Source: Rhodospirillales bacterium (lineage in GTDB: Bacteria; Pseudomonadota; Alphaproteobacteria; Reyranellales; Reyranellaceae). From it: DNA of 64,000 bases. The translations under genes were made by a program, and so were the position numbers. The stretch is taken from contig CP064988.1 in NCBI GenBank assembly GCA_016699855.1, positions 1,578,501-1,642,500 of the forward strand. Reading direction: 5' to 3'. Positions 9,476-18,130 of this stretch are shown one piece after another (the stretch's first letter is position 1; every line of letters starts with the position of its first letter). The notes under the pieces are model-generated. The model searched no databases. It was not told the origin of the DNA and saw nothing but the letters and a program-made list of their open reading frames with translations.

Positions 9476-11506
9476 ATGAACCGCTTTCCATCGACCGGGC
9501 GCGCGCGCCGCCTCGCCGCCGCCGTGCTCGTGGCCGCGACCGCGCTGGCGTGCTGGGCGCCGACGGCCGGCGCGCAGCGGACGCCGCCGCCCGCCGGCCC
9601 GCGCGCGCCGCTGCTGATGGAGGGCAAGAAGACGCTGTTCCAGCGCGTGCTCACGCGGCCCGACGCGCGCCCGTTCGACAAGCCGGCCGGCACCGCCGGC
9701 GCGGCGCTGCCGCCGATGACGGCGCTCTACGTCTACGCCCGCCAGAAGGTCGGCGCCGGCGAATGGTTGGAGGTCGGGGCCACGTCCGACGGCCGCGCCC
9801 CGGCCGGGTGGCTCAAGGCCGAGGACACGGTGGCGTGGAAGCAGACGCTGACGCTGGCCTTCACCAACCCCTCGGGCCGAGGCCGCACGATGTTCTTCCG
9901 CGAGCGCGAGGCGCTGCAGAAGGTGCTGGAGGCGGAGGACCGCCAGGCCCAGGCGCGGGCGTTGCGCGACCAGATCGTGGCCGGCGGCGCCCTGCCCGCC
10001 GCGTTCCCGGTGCTGTCGATCGAGCCGACCACGCACATCGACATCGCGCAGAAATTCTACCTGCTGCCGATCCTCGAGGCGTCCGAGACCTACCTCGCCA
10101 ACAACATGAAGGCGCGCATGCTGAAGGTGGCGTCCGTCGCGCTGCGCGAGGAGGGCGAGGATCCGCTGAAGCCGAAGGTGCGGCAGAACATGTACGAGTC
10201 GCTGAAGGATTTCAGGCTCGGCGTGGTCTTCGTGGTCGACACCACCACCTCGATGCAGCCCTATCTCGACAAGGCGCGCGAGGCGGCCAAGCGCTTCTAC
10301 GACCAGATCGAGCGCGCCGGCCTGAAGGCCAGCTACGGCCTCGTCGCCTTCCGCAGCAGCCTGCAGGTGACGCCGGGGCTGGAGTACCTGACCAAGGTCT
10401 ACGCCCAGCCCAAGGAGGCGCTCGACGGCAAGGCCTTCATGGAGAAGCTGAAGGACCTCAAGGCCACGACCGTCTCCAGCCACGCCTTCACCGAGGATTC
10501 GATCGCCGGCCTCAAGGCGGCGATCGACGAGATCGACTGGACCGGGTTCGACGGCCGCATCGTCGTGCTGATCACCGACGCGGGGCCGCTCAAGAGCAGC
10601 GACCCGACGTCGGCGACCGGCCTGGACATCGGCGGCGTGCGGGCGCTGGCAGACGCCAACAACATCCACATCATGGCGGTGCATCTGCGCACCGCCGCCG
10701 GCAAGGCCGACCACCAGCCGGCCGGCGCGCAGTACACGACGCTGACCGGCGGGGGCAACCTGCCCGGCGCGCTCTACTATCCGATCGAGGCCGGCGGCGT
10801 CGGCGATTTCGGCAAGAGCATGGACGGCGTCGCCGAGGGCGTCACCGGCCTGATGCGCGCCTTCGCGCAGGGCAAGCTGGAGGAGCAGCGCCGGCAGGAG
10901 GCGCAGGCGGCGCCGCAGACCGGCCAGCCGCCGCGCATCCAGCGCGACGTGGCGCTGATCGGCCACGCCATGGCGCTGGCCTATCTCGGCCGCCAGAACC
11001 AGACCGTGGCGCCCAAGATGTTCGAGGCGTGGGCGACCGACCGCGACGTCGACACGCCCACGGCGACGGCGCTGGAGGTGCGCGTCCTGCTCAGCAAGAA
11101 CCAGCTCAGCGACCTGCAGCAGACGATCAAGCGCGTGATCGACGCCGGCAAGCGCGGCCAGCTCACGCCGTCGGGCTTCTTCGACGAGCTGCGGAGCGCG
11201 GCGGCGGCGATGAGCCGCGATCCGTCGCGTATCGGCCGCGGTGGCGGCGAGAAGCTGGGCGAGCTGGGGCTGATGGGGGAGTACCTCGACGACCTGCCGT
11301 ACAAGAGCAAGCTGATGGGCATCGACCAGCAGACCTGGTCGACCTGGTCGATCGCCGAGCAGCAGGCGCTGATCGACGAGCTCGAGGCCAAGGCGCGGCT
11401 CTACGAGCGGCTGCACAACGACACCAAGCTGTGGGTGGCGTTGGGTGGACCGAACACCAACCCCGGCGATCTCGTCTATCCGATCCCGCTCGACGCGATG
11501 CCTTGA
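9476..11506 (+). CDS. Secreted vWA protein resembling the PpkA C-terminus, without a kinase domain
   Basis: The 676-residue protein has an N-terminal signal peptide ending near AGAQ (about residue 34). A region with VLTRPDA, LYVYAR and GWLKAEDTVAWKQ follows, then a vWA domain with an intact MIDAS: DTTTS at 255-259 and LITDAG at about 366-371. As I recall them, these segments correspond to the C-terminal half of T6SS PpkA kinases, but no protein kinase domain is present. ATG 9476 is preceded by GGAG at 9465-9468 with good spacing. The ABC ATPase gene follows after 22 bp. A periplasmic sensor or adaptor binding a partner through its metal site is the likely role. Confidence 0.75.
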   Translation: MNRFPSTGRARRLAAAVLVAATALACWAPTAGAQRTPPPAGPRAPLLMEGKKTLFQRVLTRPDARPFDKPAGTAGAALPPMTALYVYARQKVGAGEWLEVGATSDGRAPAGWLKAEDTVAWKQTLTLAFTNPSGRGRTMFFREREALQKVLEAEDRQAQARALRDQIVAGGALPAAFPVLSIEPTTHIDIAQKFYLLPILEASETYLANNMKARMLKVASVALREEGEDPLKPKVRQNMYESLKDFRLGVVFVVDTTTSMQPYLDKAREAAKRFYDQIERAGLKASYGLVAFRSSLQVTPGLEYLTKVYAQPKEALDGKAFMEKLKDLKATTVSSHAFTEDSIAGLKAAIDEIDWTGFDGRIVVLITDAGPLKSSDPTSATGLDIGGVRALADANNIHIMAVHLRTAAGKADHQPAGAQYTTLTGGGNLPGALYYPIEAGGVGDFGKSMDGVAEGVTGLMRAFAQGKLEEQRRQEAQAAPQTGQPPRIQRDVALIGHAMALAYLGRQNQTVAPKMFEAWATDRDVDTPTATALEVRVLLSKNQLSDLQQTIKRVIDAGKRGQLTPSGFFDELRSAAAAMSRDPSRIGRGGGEKLGELGLMGEYLDDLPYKSKLMGIDQQTWSTWSIAEQQALIDELEAKARLYERLHNDTKLWVALGGPNTNPGDLVYPIPLDAMP

Positions 11507-11528
11507 GGCCGGCGGCGGGACGTCCCCG

Positions 11529-12275
11529 ATGACGGAGCGCGCCGCGCCGCTGCTGTCGCTGCGCGGCGTCGCCAAACGCCGCGAATCGGCCGGCGCGCGC
11601 TTCGAGCTGCGCGTCGAGTCCCTCGATGTCGCGGCGGGCGAGCGCGTCGCGCTGGTCGGCGAGAGCGGTTCCGGCAAGAGCACGTTGCTCGATCTTCTGG
11701 CGCTGGCGTCGGCGCCGGACGACGCGGAGGCGTTCGCTTTGGCGACGGCGGACGGCGCCACCGACGCCGCCGCGTTGTGGCGCGACGGCGACGGCGACGC
11801 GCTGGCGGCGCTGCGCGCCCGCCATGTCGGCTACGTGCCGCATACCGGCGGGCTGTTCGCCTTCCTGAACGTGTTCGACAACATCGACCTGCCGCGCCGC
11901 CTGCTCGGCATGGCCGACGACGGCACCACGGCGGCGCTCGCCAAGCGGCTGGGCGTGGCAGACCATCTACGCAAGAAGCCGGCGGCGCTCTCGGTCGGCC
12001 AGCGCCAGCGCGTCGCCATCGCGCGCGCGCTGGCGCACGGCCCCGCGCTGGTGCTGGCCGACGAGCCGACCGCGTCGGTCGATCCCGCGACCGCCGATCT
12101 GGTGACGGAGCTGCTGCTGGAGCAGACCGCCGAGCGCGGCGCGGCGCTGATCCTGGCGTCGCACGACTGGGCGCGGATCGAACGGCTGGGCCTGCCGCGC
12201 GTCGCGCCCGAGATCGAACGCCGCCGCGACGGCGACGGCGTCGTCGTCCGCTCGGTGTTCGCGAGGACATCGTGA
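11529..12275 (+). CDS. ABC transporter ATP-binding protein (LolD/TagT-like)
   Basis: The 248-residue ATPase has Walker A GESGSGKST (44-52), signature LSVGQRQR, Walker B ALVLADEP and H-loop LASHD. The Q-loop position reads YVPH, with His105 where glutamine is usual, so coupling to the permease may be altered. The layout and the sequence after the Q-loop resemble TagT of the Pseudomonas H1-T6SS phosphorylation module and the LolD group. ATG 11529 was chosen because the preceding codons overlap the vWA gene. The stop overlaps the GTG start of the permease by 4 bp, implying translational coupling. Confidence 0.85.
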   Translation: MTERAAPLLSLRGVAKRRESAGARFELRVESLDVAAGERVALVGESGSGKSTLLDLLALASAPDDAEAFALATADGATDAAALWRDGDGDALAALRARHVGYVPHTGGLFAFLNVFDNIDLPRRLLGMADDGTTAALAKRLGVADHLRKKPAALSVGQRQRVAIARALAHGPALVLADEPTASVDPATADLVTELLLEQTAERGAALILASHDWARIERLGLPRVAPEIERRRDGDGVVVRSVFARTS

Positions 12276-13513
12276 GCGCCGCCGCCCGCCCGCCGCGCGA
12301 TCTCGCGCGCATCGTGTCGCTGGCGCTGGCCGACGCGCGCCACGAGTGGCGCTCGACCCTGTGCCTGGTGCTGGCGCTGGCGGCCGTGCTGGCGCCGCTG
12401 CTGGTGCTGTTCGGCCTGCGCTTCGGCGTCGTGCAGACGCTGACCGACCGGCTGGCGCGCGACCCCCGCAACCTCGAGATCGCGCCGATCGGCGCCGGCC
12501 GTTTCGACGCGGCGTGGTTCGACAGGGCCAAGTCGTGGCCGGAGGTCGCGTTCCTCGTGCCCCGCACCCGCGCCATCGCGGCCAGCGTCGATCTGCTGCG
12601 GCCCGGGGGCTCCGCGCTGAACGTCGAGCTGGTGCCCACGGCGCCGGGCGATCCGCTGGCCGTCGCGGTCGCGCCCGACCCGGGAACGCCCGGCGACGGG
12701 GCGCTGTCGATCACCCTGTCCGGCTCGGTGGCGCGCAAACTAGGCCTGACGCCCGGCGACGCGTTGGCGGGCATCGTCGGCCGCAGCGTCGAGGGGCGTG
12801 TCGAGAACATCCGCCTCGCGCTGCGCGTCGGGAGCGTGCTGCCGGAGAACGCCTATCCGCGCGACGCCGCGTTCGTGCCGGTCGGACTGTTGGACGCCAC
12901 CGAGTCCTTCCGCGATGGATACGCCGAGCCGCTGCTGAAGGCCGATGGCAGGCCGCGGCCGGAGGGCGCGCGGCTCTACGCGGGCTTCCGCATGTACGGC
13001 CGCACCATCCACGACGTGCCGGCGCTGCGCGACCGGCTGCGGGCGGAGAAGGTCGAGGTCTCCACCCGCGCCGCCGAGATCGAACAGTTGATCTCGCTCG
13101 ACCGCAATCTCGGCCTGCTGTTCTGGCTGATCGCCGGTATCGGTACCGTCGGCTTCCTGCTGTCGCTGGGCGTCAGCCTGTGGGGCGCGGTCGAGCGCAA
13201 GCGGCGCGATCTCGCGACCCTGCGCCTGCTCGGCTTCCGCGCCCGCGCCACCGTCGCCTTCCCGGTGGTGCAGGCCGCGGCCGTCGCGGTCCTCGGCATC
13301 GCGCTGGCGCTGGCGGTGTTCGCGGTCGTGGCGCGCGCCATCAACGTCGAGTTCGAGACCAGCCTCGGCGCCGGCGAGGCGGCGTGCCGCCTGCTGCCCG
13401 GCCACGTCGCCGCCGCCGCCGCCGCGACGATCGTCTGCGCCCTGCTGGCCTCGGCGCTGGCCGGGCGCCGCGCCGCGCGCGTCGATCCCGCCGAAGGTCT
13501 GCGGGAACTATGA
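12272..13513 (+). CDS. ABC transporter permease, FtsX/LolE/TagS-like
   Basis: The 413-residue protein starts at GTG 12272, overlapping the ATPase stop (GTGA). One N-terminal membrane helix (STLCLVLALAAVLAPLLV) is followed by a large extracytoplasmic domain and three C-terminal helices, the topology of MacB/LolE/FtsX permeases. The cytoplasmic loop has RRDLATLRLLGF, typical of FtsX domains. In the TagTS systems known from T6SS loci, such a pair transmits an envelope signal and does not import a nutrient; that role is inferred here from the vWA neighbour. This is the last gene of the cluster; an inverted repeat follows. Confidence 0.82.
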   Translation: MSAAARPPRDLARIVSLALADARHEWRSTLCLVLALAAVLAPLLVLFGLRFGVVQTLTDRLARDPRNLEIAPIGAGRFDAAWFDRAKSWPEVAFLVPRTRAIAASVDLLRPGGSALNVELVPTAPGDPLAVAVAPDPGTPGDGALSITLSGSVARKLGLTPGDALAGIVGRSVEGRVENIRLALRVGSVLPENAYPRDAAFVPVGLLDATESFRDGYAEPLLKADGRPRPEGARLYAGFRMYGRTIHDVPALRDRLRAEKVEVSTRAAEIEQLISLDRNLGLLFWLIAGIGTVGFLLSLGVSLWGAVERKRRDLATLRLLGFRARATVAFPVVQAAAVAVLGIALALAVFAVVARAINVEFETSLGAGEAACRLLPGHVAAAAAATIVCALLASALAGRRAARVDPAEGLREL

Positions 13514-13928
13514 CATCGCCTTCGACAAGTGGTTAGCGGGACAGCCGGAGATGTCGCCATGACCTTCGCGCTTTCGTTACTCCCTCCCCCCTTGTGGGGG
13601 ACGGTCGGGGTGGGGGGTGCCACCGCACGGGATCGGCTCGGTGAGTCGCTTCGGCGCCGCGATTCGATCTCGAACATCGTCACCTGCGCCCCCCCACCCC
13701 GACCGTCCCCCACAAGGGGGGAGGGAGCATGAGCAATCGACTCGCGGCGCTAAGGGTGGATGCTCCCGCCGCTTGCGGGAGAGGGAGCGAGAAGGCGCGT
13801 GATTTCGCGTGGCACGAGATGGCGACATTGAGATCGCGAACCGCCCCACCATCCGCCCGCGCGGCGGTTTGTGACGCCGGCCGGATTCCAGTATATGGGC
13901 GCCGCCCCGGCGCCTTCCCGCGCGCGGC
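13514..13928. other. 415-bp non-coding gap with inverted-repeat element
   Basis: The region separates the srf/ABC cluster from the polysaccharide locus. It contains the long inverted repeat at 13580-13727, then a small GC-rich hairpin-like stretch near 13763-13784 (CCCGCCGCTTGCGGG). No open frame here has protein-like sequence. Confidence 0.6.
13580..13727. repeat. 38-bp perfect inverted repeat around a 72-nt centre
   Basis: The arm at 13580-13617 (begins CTCCCTCCCCCCTTGTGGGG) is repeated exactly in reverse complement at 13690-13727. Flanking bases do not match. It looks like a dispersed palindromic intergenic element of the REP/RUP/MITE kind. No target-site duplication is evident. As RNA the element could form a long hairpin after the permease gene and stop transcription. 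Confidence 0.85.
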
Positions 13929-15227
13929 ATGAGGATGGCGATGGCGCACAACCGCCGGATTTCCGTGATCGGACTGGGATATGTCGGCCTGCCGGTGGCC
14001 GCGGCGTTCGCGCGCGCCGGCGTGCCGACGGTGGGTTTGGACATCTCGCCGGCCCGGATCGCCGAGCTGACGGCGGGCCGCGACCGCACCGGCGAGGTCG
14101 ACCCGGCCGACCTCAAATCCCCGCATCTGCGGTTCACGACCGATCCCGCCGCGCTGGGCGACGCCGACTTCCACATCGTCACGGTCCCGACGCCGATCGA
14201 CGCGTCGAACCGGCCGGATCTCGGCCCGCTGCGCGCCGCCTCGACCACGATCGGCAGGGCGCTGCGCAAGGGCGGCGTCGTGGTCTACGAGTCGACCGTG
14301 TACCCCGGCGTCACCGAGGACGAATGCGTGCCGATCCTCGAAAAGGAGTCGGGCCTGCGCTGGAAGACCGATTTCAACGTCGGCTACTCGCCGGAGCGGA
14401 TCAATCCCGGCGACAAGGAGCGCCGCTTCGAGACCATCCTGAAGATCGTGTCGGGCGACACGCCAGCGACGCTCGACCTGGTCGACGCGGTCTATGGCGG
14501 CGTCGTGCGCGCCGGCACCCACCGCGCGCCGTCGATCCGGGTGGCGGAGGCCGCCAAGGCGGTCGAGAACACCCAGCGCGACATCAACATCGCCCTGATC
14601 AACGAGCTGGCGCTGATCTTCGACCGCATGGACATCGACACCCGCGACGTGCTGGCCGCCGCCGGCACCAAATGGAACTTCCTGCCGTTCAAGCCCGGCC
14701 TGGTCGGCGGCCACTGCATCGGCGTCGATCCGTATTACCTGACGCACGCCGCCGAATCGGTGGGCTACAACTCGCAGGTGATCCTGTCGGGACGCCGCGT
14801 CAACGACGGCATGGGCCTCTACGTCGCCAACCGCGTGGTGCGCAACCTGATGCGCCGCGGCTGGAGCGGCCGGCCGCTGGTCACCATCCTCGGCGTCACG
14901 TTCAAGGAGGACGTGCCGGACGTGCGCAACACCCGGGTCGCCGACATCGCCCGCGAGCTGCGCAATTTCGGCATCGCCGTGCAGCTCCACGATCCGCTCG
15001 CCGATCCCGCCGAGGTGCGACACGAGTACGGCCTCGAGCTGATGCCGCTCGACGCCATGTCGCCGGCCGACGCCGTCGTGGCCGCGGTCGCGCACGCCGA
15101 CTACGTCGCGGGCGGCTGGTCGCTGGTGCGTGGATTGCTGCGCCCGAAGGGCGGCTTCGTCGCCGACGTGCAGGGCCTGCTTGACCGCGCGACAGTCCCG
15201 CCCGACGTGACGTTGTGGCGGCTGTAG
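13929..15227 (+). CDS. tviB: Nucleotide-sugar (UDP-HexNAc) 6-dehydrogenase, TviB/WbpO-like
   Basis: The 432-residue protein has the N-terminal Rossmann motif GLGYVGLP, the central dimerisation segment, and the C-terminal substrate domain of the UDP-glucose/UDP-GDP-mannose dehydrogenase family. The catalytic cysteine is Cys263 in GGHCIGVDPYY. The sequence is nearer to the TviB/WbpO group, which oxidises UDP-GlcNAc/GalNAc to the uronic acid using NAD+, than to Ugd; substrate choice is inferred. Three in-frame ATGs lie within 13 bases (13929, 13935, 13941), so the start is uncertain by a few codons. It is the first gene of the polysaccharide locus and would supply an acidic sugar nucleotide. Confidence 0.88.
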   Translation: MRMAMAHNRRISVIGLGYVGLPVAAAFARAGVPTVGLDISPARIAELTAGRDRTGEVDPADLKSPHLRFTTDPAALGDADFHIVTVPTPIDASNRPDLGPLRAASTTIGRALRKGGVVVYESTVYPGVTEDECVPILEKESGLRWKTDFNVGYSPERINPGDKERRFETILKIVSGDTPATLDLVDAVYGGVVRAGTHRAPSIRVAEAAKAVENTQRDINIALINELALIFDRMDIDTRDVLAAAGTKWNFLPFKPGLVGGHCIGVDPYYLTHAAESVGYNSQVILSGRRVNDGMGLYVANRVVRNLMRRGWSGRPLVTILGVTFKEDVPDVRNTRVADIARELRNFGIAVQLHDPLADPAEVRHEYGLELMPLDAMSPADAVVAAVAHADYVAGGWSLVRGLLRPKGGFVADVQGLLDRATVPPDVTLWRL

Positions 15228-15246
15228 GAACGCCGCCGGCCGGGGG

Positions 15247-15912
15247 TCAGCCCTCGACCAGCGTGCGGATACGCTTCTTGGCGCCGTACCAGGTGCGGGT
15301 CTTGTTCTCGAGCACGAACCGGTAGCGCACGCCCGGCCGCTTGGCCGCCGCCGCCGCGAGCACCGGCCGCCACCACGATTCCGGCCGCGCCGTGCAATGG
15401 GCGTTCTCGCCGTTGGGCAGCACCGATTTGGCGAGGTGGCAGGCGATGTTGCCGTACACGAATTTCTCCGCGAACCCGAAGATCTCGTCGAGGATCCAGG
15501 GGATGTCGGACTCGGGGCAGTGCTCCAGCACGTCGGTGCACACCACGCCGTCGAAGCGGCCCGCCGGCAGACCGGTGAACGGCGGATAGGCCGCGTCGTA
15601 GCAGGTCACCTCGTCGAGACCCCAGAACGACTTCAGGCTCTGGACCTTGCGTCCGTCGCTGAGCGTCAGGTCGGTCCACTGGTACTGCATGCCCTTGCCG
15701 GCGCCGTAGTCGAGCAGCGTGCGCGCGCCGGTGCGGTCGATCAGCTCCTTGATCGGCACGGCGTGGATCGGCAGCGAGCGGCCCGGAAAGACCTCCTCGG
15801 GCGGCAGGTTGCGCGCCTTCTCGCCGTCCACGTGCATCTCGCGGTACATGCCGACGAGCTGCTGGTAGCGGGGGCTCGGGTTGGCGCGGCTGAAGGCCGT
15901 CTGGGTCGACAT
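15247..15912 (-). CDS. Class I SAM-dependent methyltransferase
   Basis: The 221-residue protein shows a SAM-binding loop LLDYGAGKGMQY (about residues 66-77) and an acidic post-motif DVLEHCPE. The fold assignment is secure; the substrate is unknown. It lies convergent with the tviB-like gene, 19 bp away, at the edge of the polysaccharide cluster, so a sugar or glycan-lipid methylation role is likely. The C-terminus is basic (GAKKRIR). Confidence 0.75.
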   Translation of the reverse strand: MSTQTAFSRANPSPRYQQLVGMYREMHVDGEKARNLPPEEVFPGRSLPIHAVPIKELIDRTGARTLLDYGAGKGMQYQWTDLTLSDGRKVQSLKSFWGLDEVTCYDAAYPPFTGLPAGRFDGVVCTDVLEHCPESDIPWILDEIFGFAEKFVYGNIACHLAKSVLPNGENAHCTARPESWWRPVLAAAAAKRPGVRYRFVLENKTRTWYGAKKRIRTLVEG

Positions 15913-15997
15913 CGATCTCTGTCCTCGGCAGGCGCCGCCGGCGCGGGTCGGTCGGCGGGTTCGTAGGGGCCGCGCCGACTCCCGTCAAGCCGGCCGG

Positions 15998-17245
15998 TCA
16001 GGGGCTCCTGGGCGGCGCCTCAGGCACCAGCCGCAGCGATTTCAGCTGCGCCGCGATCGCCTCGGCGGCGACGCGGTGGCCCAGCGGCGTCATATGCTCG
16101 TCGTCGAGCCCGAAATACAGCTTCGGCTTGCCCGGCCCGCCGGCCGCCTGGACCGCCGCCAACAGCTCGATCACGGGGATGTCGAGCGCCTTGCCGAGCG
16201 CCTTCAGCTCGCGCTCCGGCTTGGCGATGTCGATCCGCGCCTTGGGCAGCGCCTGGCGCATCCGCGCCAGCGTCTCCGGCTCGCCCTGCAGCTTGTTGAC
16301 GTAGGACCACATCGCGAACCGCGCGCCGGCGTCGCGCGAGCGGTCCCGCATCTCGCCGATCAGCGCGCCGGTCACGGCCCAGCCGTCGCGCCAGAGCCGC
16401 TCGTACTGGTCGCGGGTACGCCCCTTCAGGGCGTACTCCATGGCGAAGTCCTCCATCATGATCCAGCCGATCCAGACGTTGGGATCGGTCCTGCGGCCGC
16501 CGCCCAGCGCGCGGTTCGCCTGCCGGATCACCTTCTGCGTCATCGGGCCGACCAGCGCGTCGTAGACGCGTTCGCCCAGTCCCGGCCCCTTGCGCTGGCG
16601 GTCCAGCGCGGTGGCCAGCGGCTCGTTGTCGATCACGACCTTGCCGGCGGCGTCGAGCCGGGCGTAGGGCCGGCGCGCGTCGCGCTGGAACCACCGCTGC
16701 AGCGGATAGTGGCTGGTCTGCACGTCGTTGCCGGGCGAGAAGCCGAGCAGCACGAGGTCGGGCTTGTACTTGAGGCCCTCCTCCACCAGCCAGAGATACT
16801 CCTGCACCGTGCTGTAGGCCGCGACGCTCAGGTTGATCACCTCGAAGCGGCCGGCGCCGAGCGCGTCCTGGAGCTGGGCGGCGAGATGCTCGCGGTCGCC
16901 GACGCCGCTGCCGAAGGTCCCCGAATCGGAGACCACGAGGATGCGGAACACGCCCGGCTTGGGCGCCGCGTCGAACTCCGGCCCGCGCACGCCCTTCGAG
17001 TTGATGGTGGCGACCTGGGAGAACGCCAGCTTCTGCATGTGGAACACGGCGCCGGGCCGGTGCGCCCAGCCGCGCGTGGCGTGCGGCACGTGCCACTCGC
17101 GCTCGTTCTCCGCCGCGTAGCCGAGCCGGCCGTGGAAGGCCAGCCGCAGGGCGTACTCGGCGGCCCACAACGCCAGCCAGGCCGAGACCAGGACGAGCGC
17201 CACCGACGCGGACCAGCGCCCCATGCGGGCCTTCCAACCGGTCAT
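15998..17245 (-). CDS. Membrane-anchored SGNH/GDSL-like hydrolase or acyltransferase
   Basis: The 415-residue protein has an N-terminal membrane anchor (about residues 12-32) followed by an SGNH fold. The nucleophile block reads VVSDSGTFG in place of the usual GDSxTxG, and the Asp-His block is DDEHMTPLGH near the C-terminus. A third conserved block is GFSPGND. Proteins of this type often help O-acetylate exported polysaccharides together with an MBOAT protein, which is present at 24103-25551. The annotation as a glycan O-acyl enzyme is therefore inferred from context. The unusual Ser before the Asp of block I is worth noting. Confidence 0.72.
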   Translation of the reverse strand: MTGWKARMGRWSASVALVLVSAWLALWAAEYALRLAFHGRLGYAAENEREWHVPHATRGWAHRPGAVFHMQKLAFSQVATINSKGVRGPEFDAAPKPGVFRILVVSDSGTFGSGVGDREHLAAQLQDALGAGRFEVINLSVAAYSTVQEYLWLVEEGLKYKPDLVLLGFSPGNDVQTSHYPLQRWFQRDARRPYARLDAAGKVVIDNEPLATALDRQRKGPGLGERVYDALVGPMTQKVIRQANRALGGGRRTDPNVWIGWIMMEDFAMEYALKGRTRDQYERLWRDGWAVTGALIGEMRDRSRDAGARFAMWSYVNKLQGEPETLARMRQALPKARIDIAKPERELKALGKALDIPVIELLAAVQAAGGPGKPKLYFGLDDEHMTPLGHRVAAEAIAAQLKSLRLVPEAPPRSP

Positions 17246-17282
17246 TCCGCCTTCCTCCCGCGCGTCGATGAAGGGATCCGCC

Positions 17283-18014
17283 TCAATGCCGGCCGGTCGC
17301 CTCGAGCAGCTCGAAGGTCGACAGCTTGTTGACGTTGTCGACGCGGACCCGGTAGCGGCGCCGCAGATTGTGCCGCAGGAAATGGACGTTGTTGAAACGG
17401 CCGTCGACGACCATGAAGAAGCCGCCCTTCAGCGACGGCTCCAGCAGGATGAGGTCCGCCGCCGCCGCCTGGCGCGGCCCGCCGCTCTCCAGCGTGAACG
17501 ACAGGCCGCCGACCTCGCCGACCACGTCGAGCGGGTTGGGCGCGTCGAGATAGACGAAATCCGGCACCACGCTCGGCAGATCGACGTAGCGGTGGCACAG
17601 CTGGCCGTTCACCTCGCAGGCCCGCACCTCGCTGTGGTGGAACTCGACGAAGCCGCGCAGCGAGTCCGGCACCTTGCCGGCGGCGTTGCGGATCCAGCGC
17701 TCGTTGGCGTCGACCGACCACAGTTTCGGCGGCGGTTGAAGCGTGGCCTTCGCCTTGGCGGGGCCGGCGGGAGGCGCCTCGCGGGCGTTCAACGACAGGG
17801 CGTGCGCCAGCACCAGCGTGCTGAAACCGGTGCCGAACTCGAGGATCGTGGTCGGCCGCCGGCGCCGGACGATGGCGTGGAGGTTGTGCAGGTCGTGGAG
17901 CACCGGCGGGATCTCGGACCCCTCGCCGGTCCGCAGCAGCTCCATCGCGCCGCAGCGCTCGAGGTACTCCCGCGCCTTCGCTTCGTTCCGGCGGCGCAGA
18001 AATGGGCCAAACAT
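17283..18014 (-). CDS. SAM-methyltransferase-like protein
   Basis: The 243-residue protein has a Rossmann-type glycine loop ILEFGTGFSTLVLAHAL (about residues 57-73) and acidic residues at KLWSVDANE, fitting class I methyltransferases of the Methyltransf_24/FkbM-like kind. The segment FVYLDAPNP matches the motif after beta-4. The substrate is unknown. It sits 37 bp before the SGNH gene on the same strand and is probably cotranscribed, so a role in surface-glycan modification is likely. Confidence 0.65.
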   Translation of the reverse strand: MFGPFLRRRNEAKAREYLERCGAMELLRTGEGSEIPPVLHDLHNLHAIVRRRRPTTILEFGTGFSTLVLAHALSLNAREAPPAGPAKAKATLQPPPKLWSVDANERWIRNAAGKVPDSLRGFVEFHHSEVRACEVNGQLCHRYVDLPSVVPDFVYLDAPNPLDVVGEVGGLSFTLESGGPRQAAAADLILLEPSLKGGFFMVVDGRFNNVHFLRHNLRRRYRVRVDNVNKLSTFELLEATGRH

Positions 18015-18130
18015 GCGGTGTCCCTTGGAGGTGCAGATGTGTCGCCGCCGTCCGCGGGCCGGGACCGGATACGCCCGCGGTCAACGGGTGTCAACGCGGC
18101 CGGGACCGCGGACCGGCGGCGCGTCCATGG

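Noticed and set aside
13529..13802. Small open frames within the inverted repeat
   Set aside because: They follow the palindrome and have no protein-like sequence or ribosome site.
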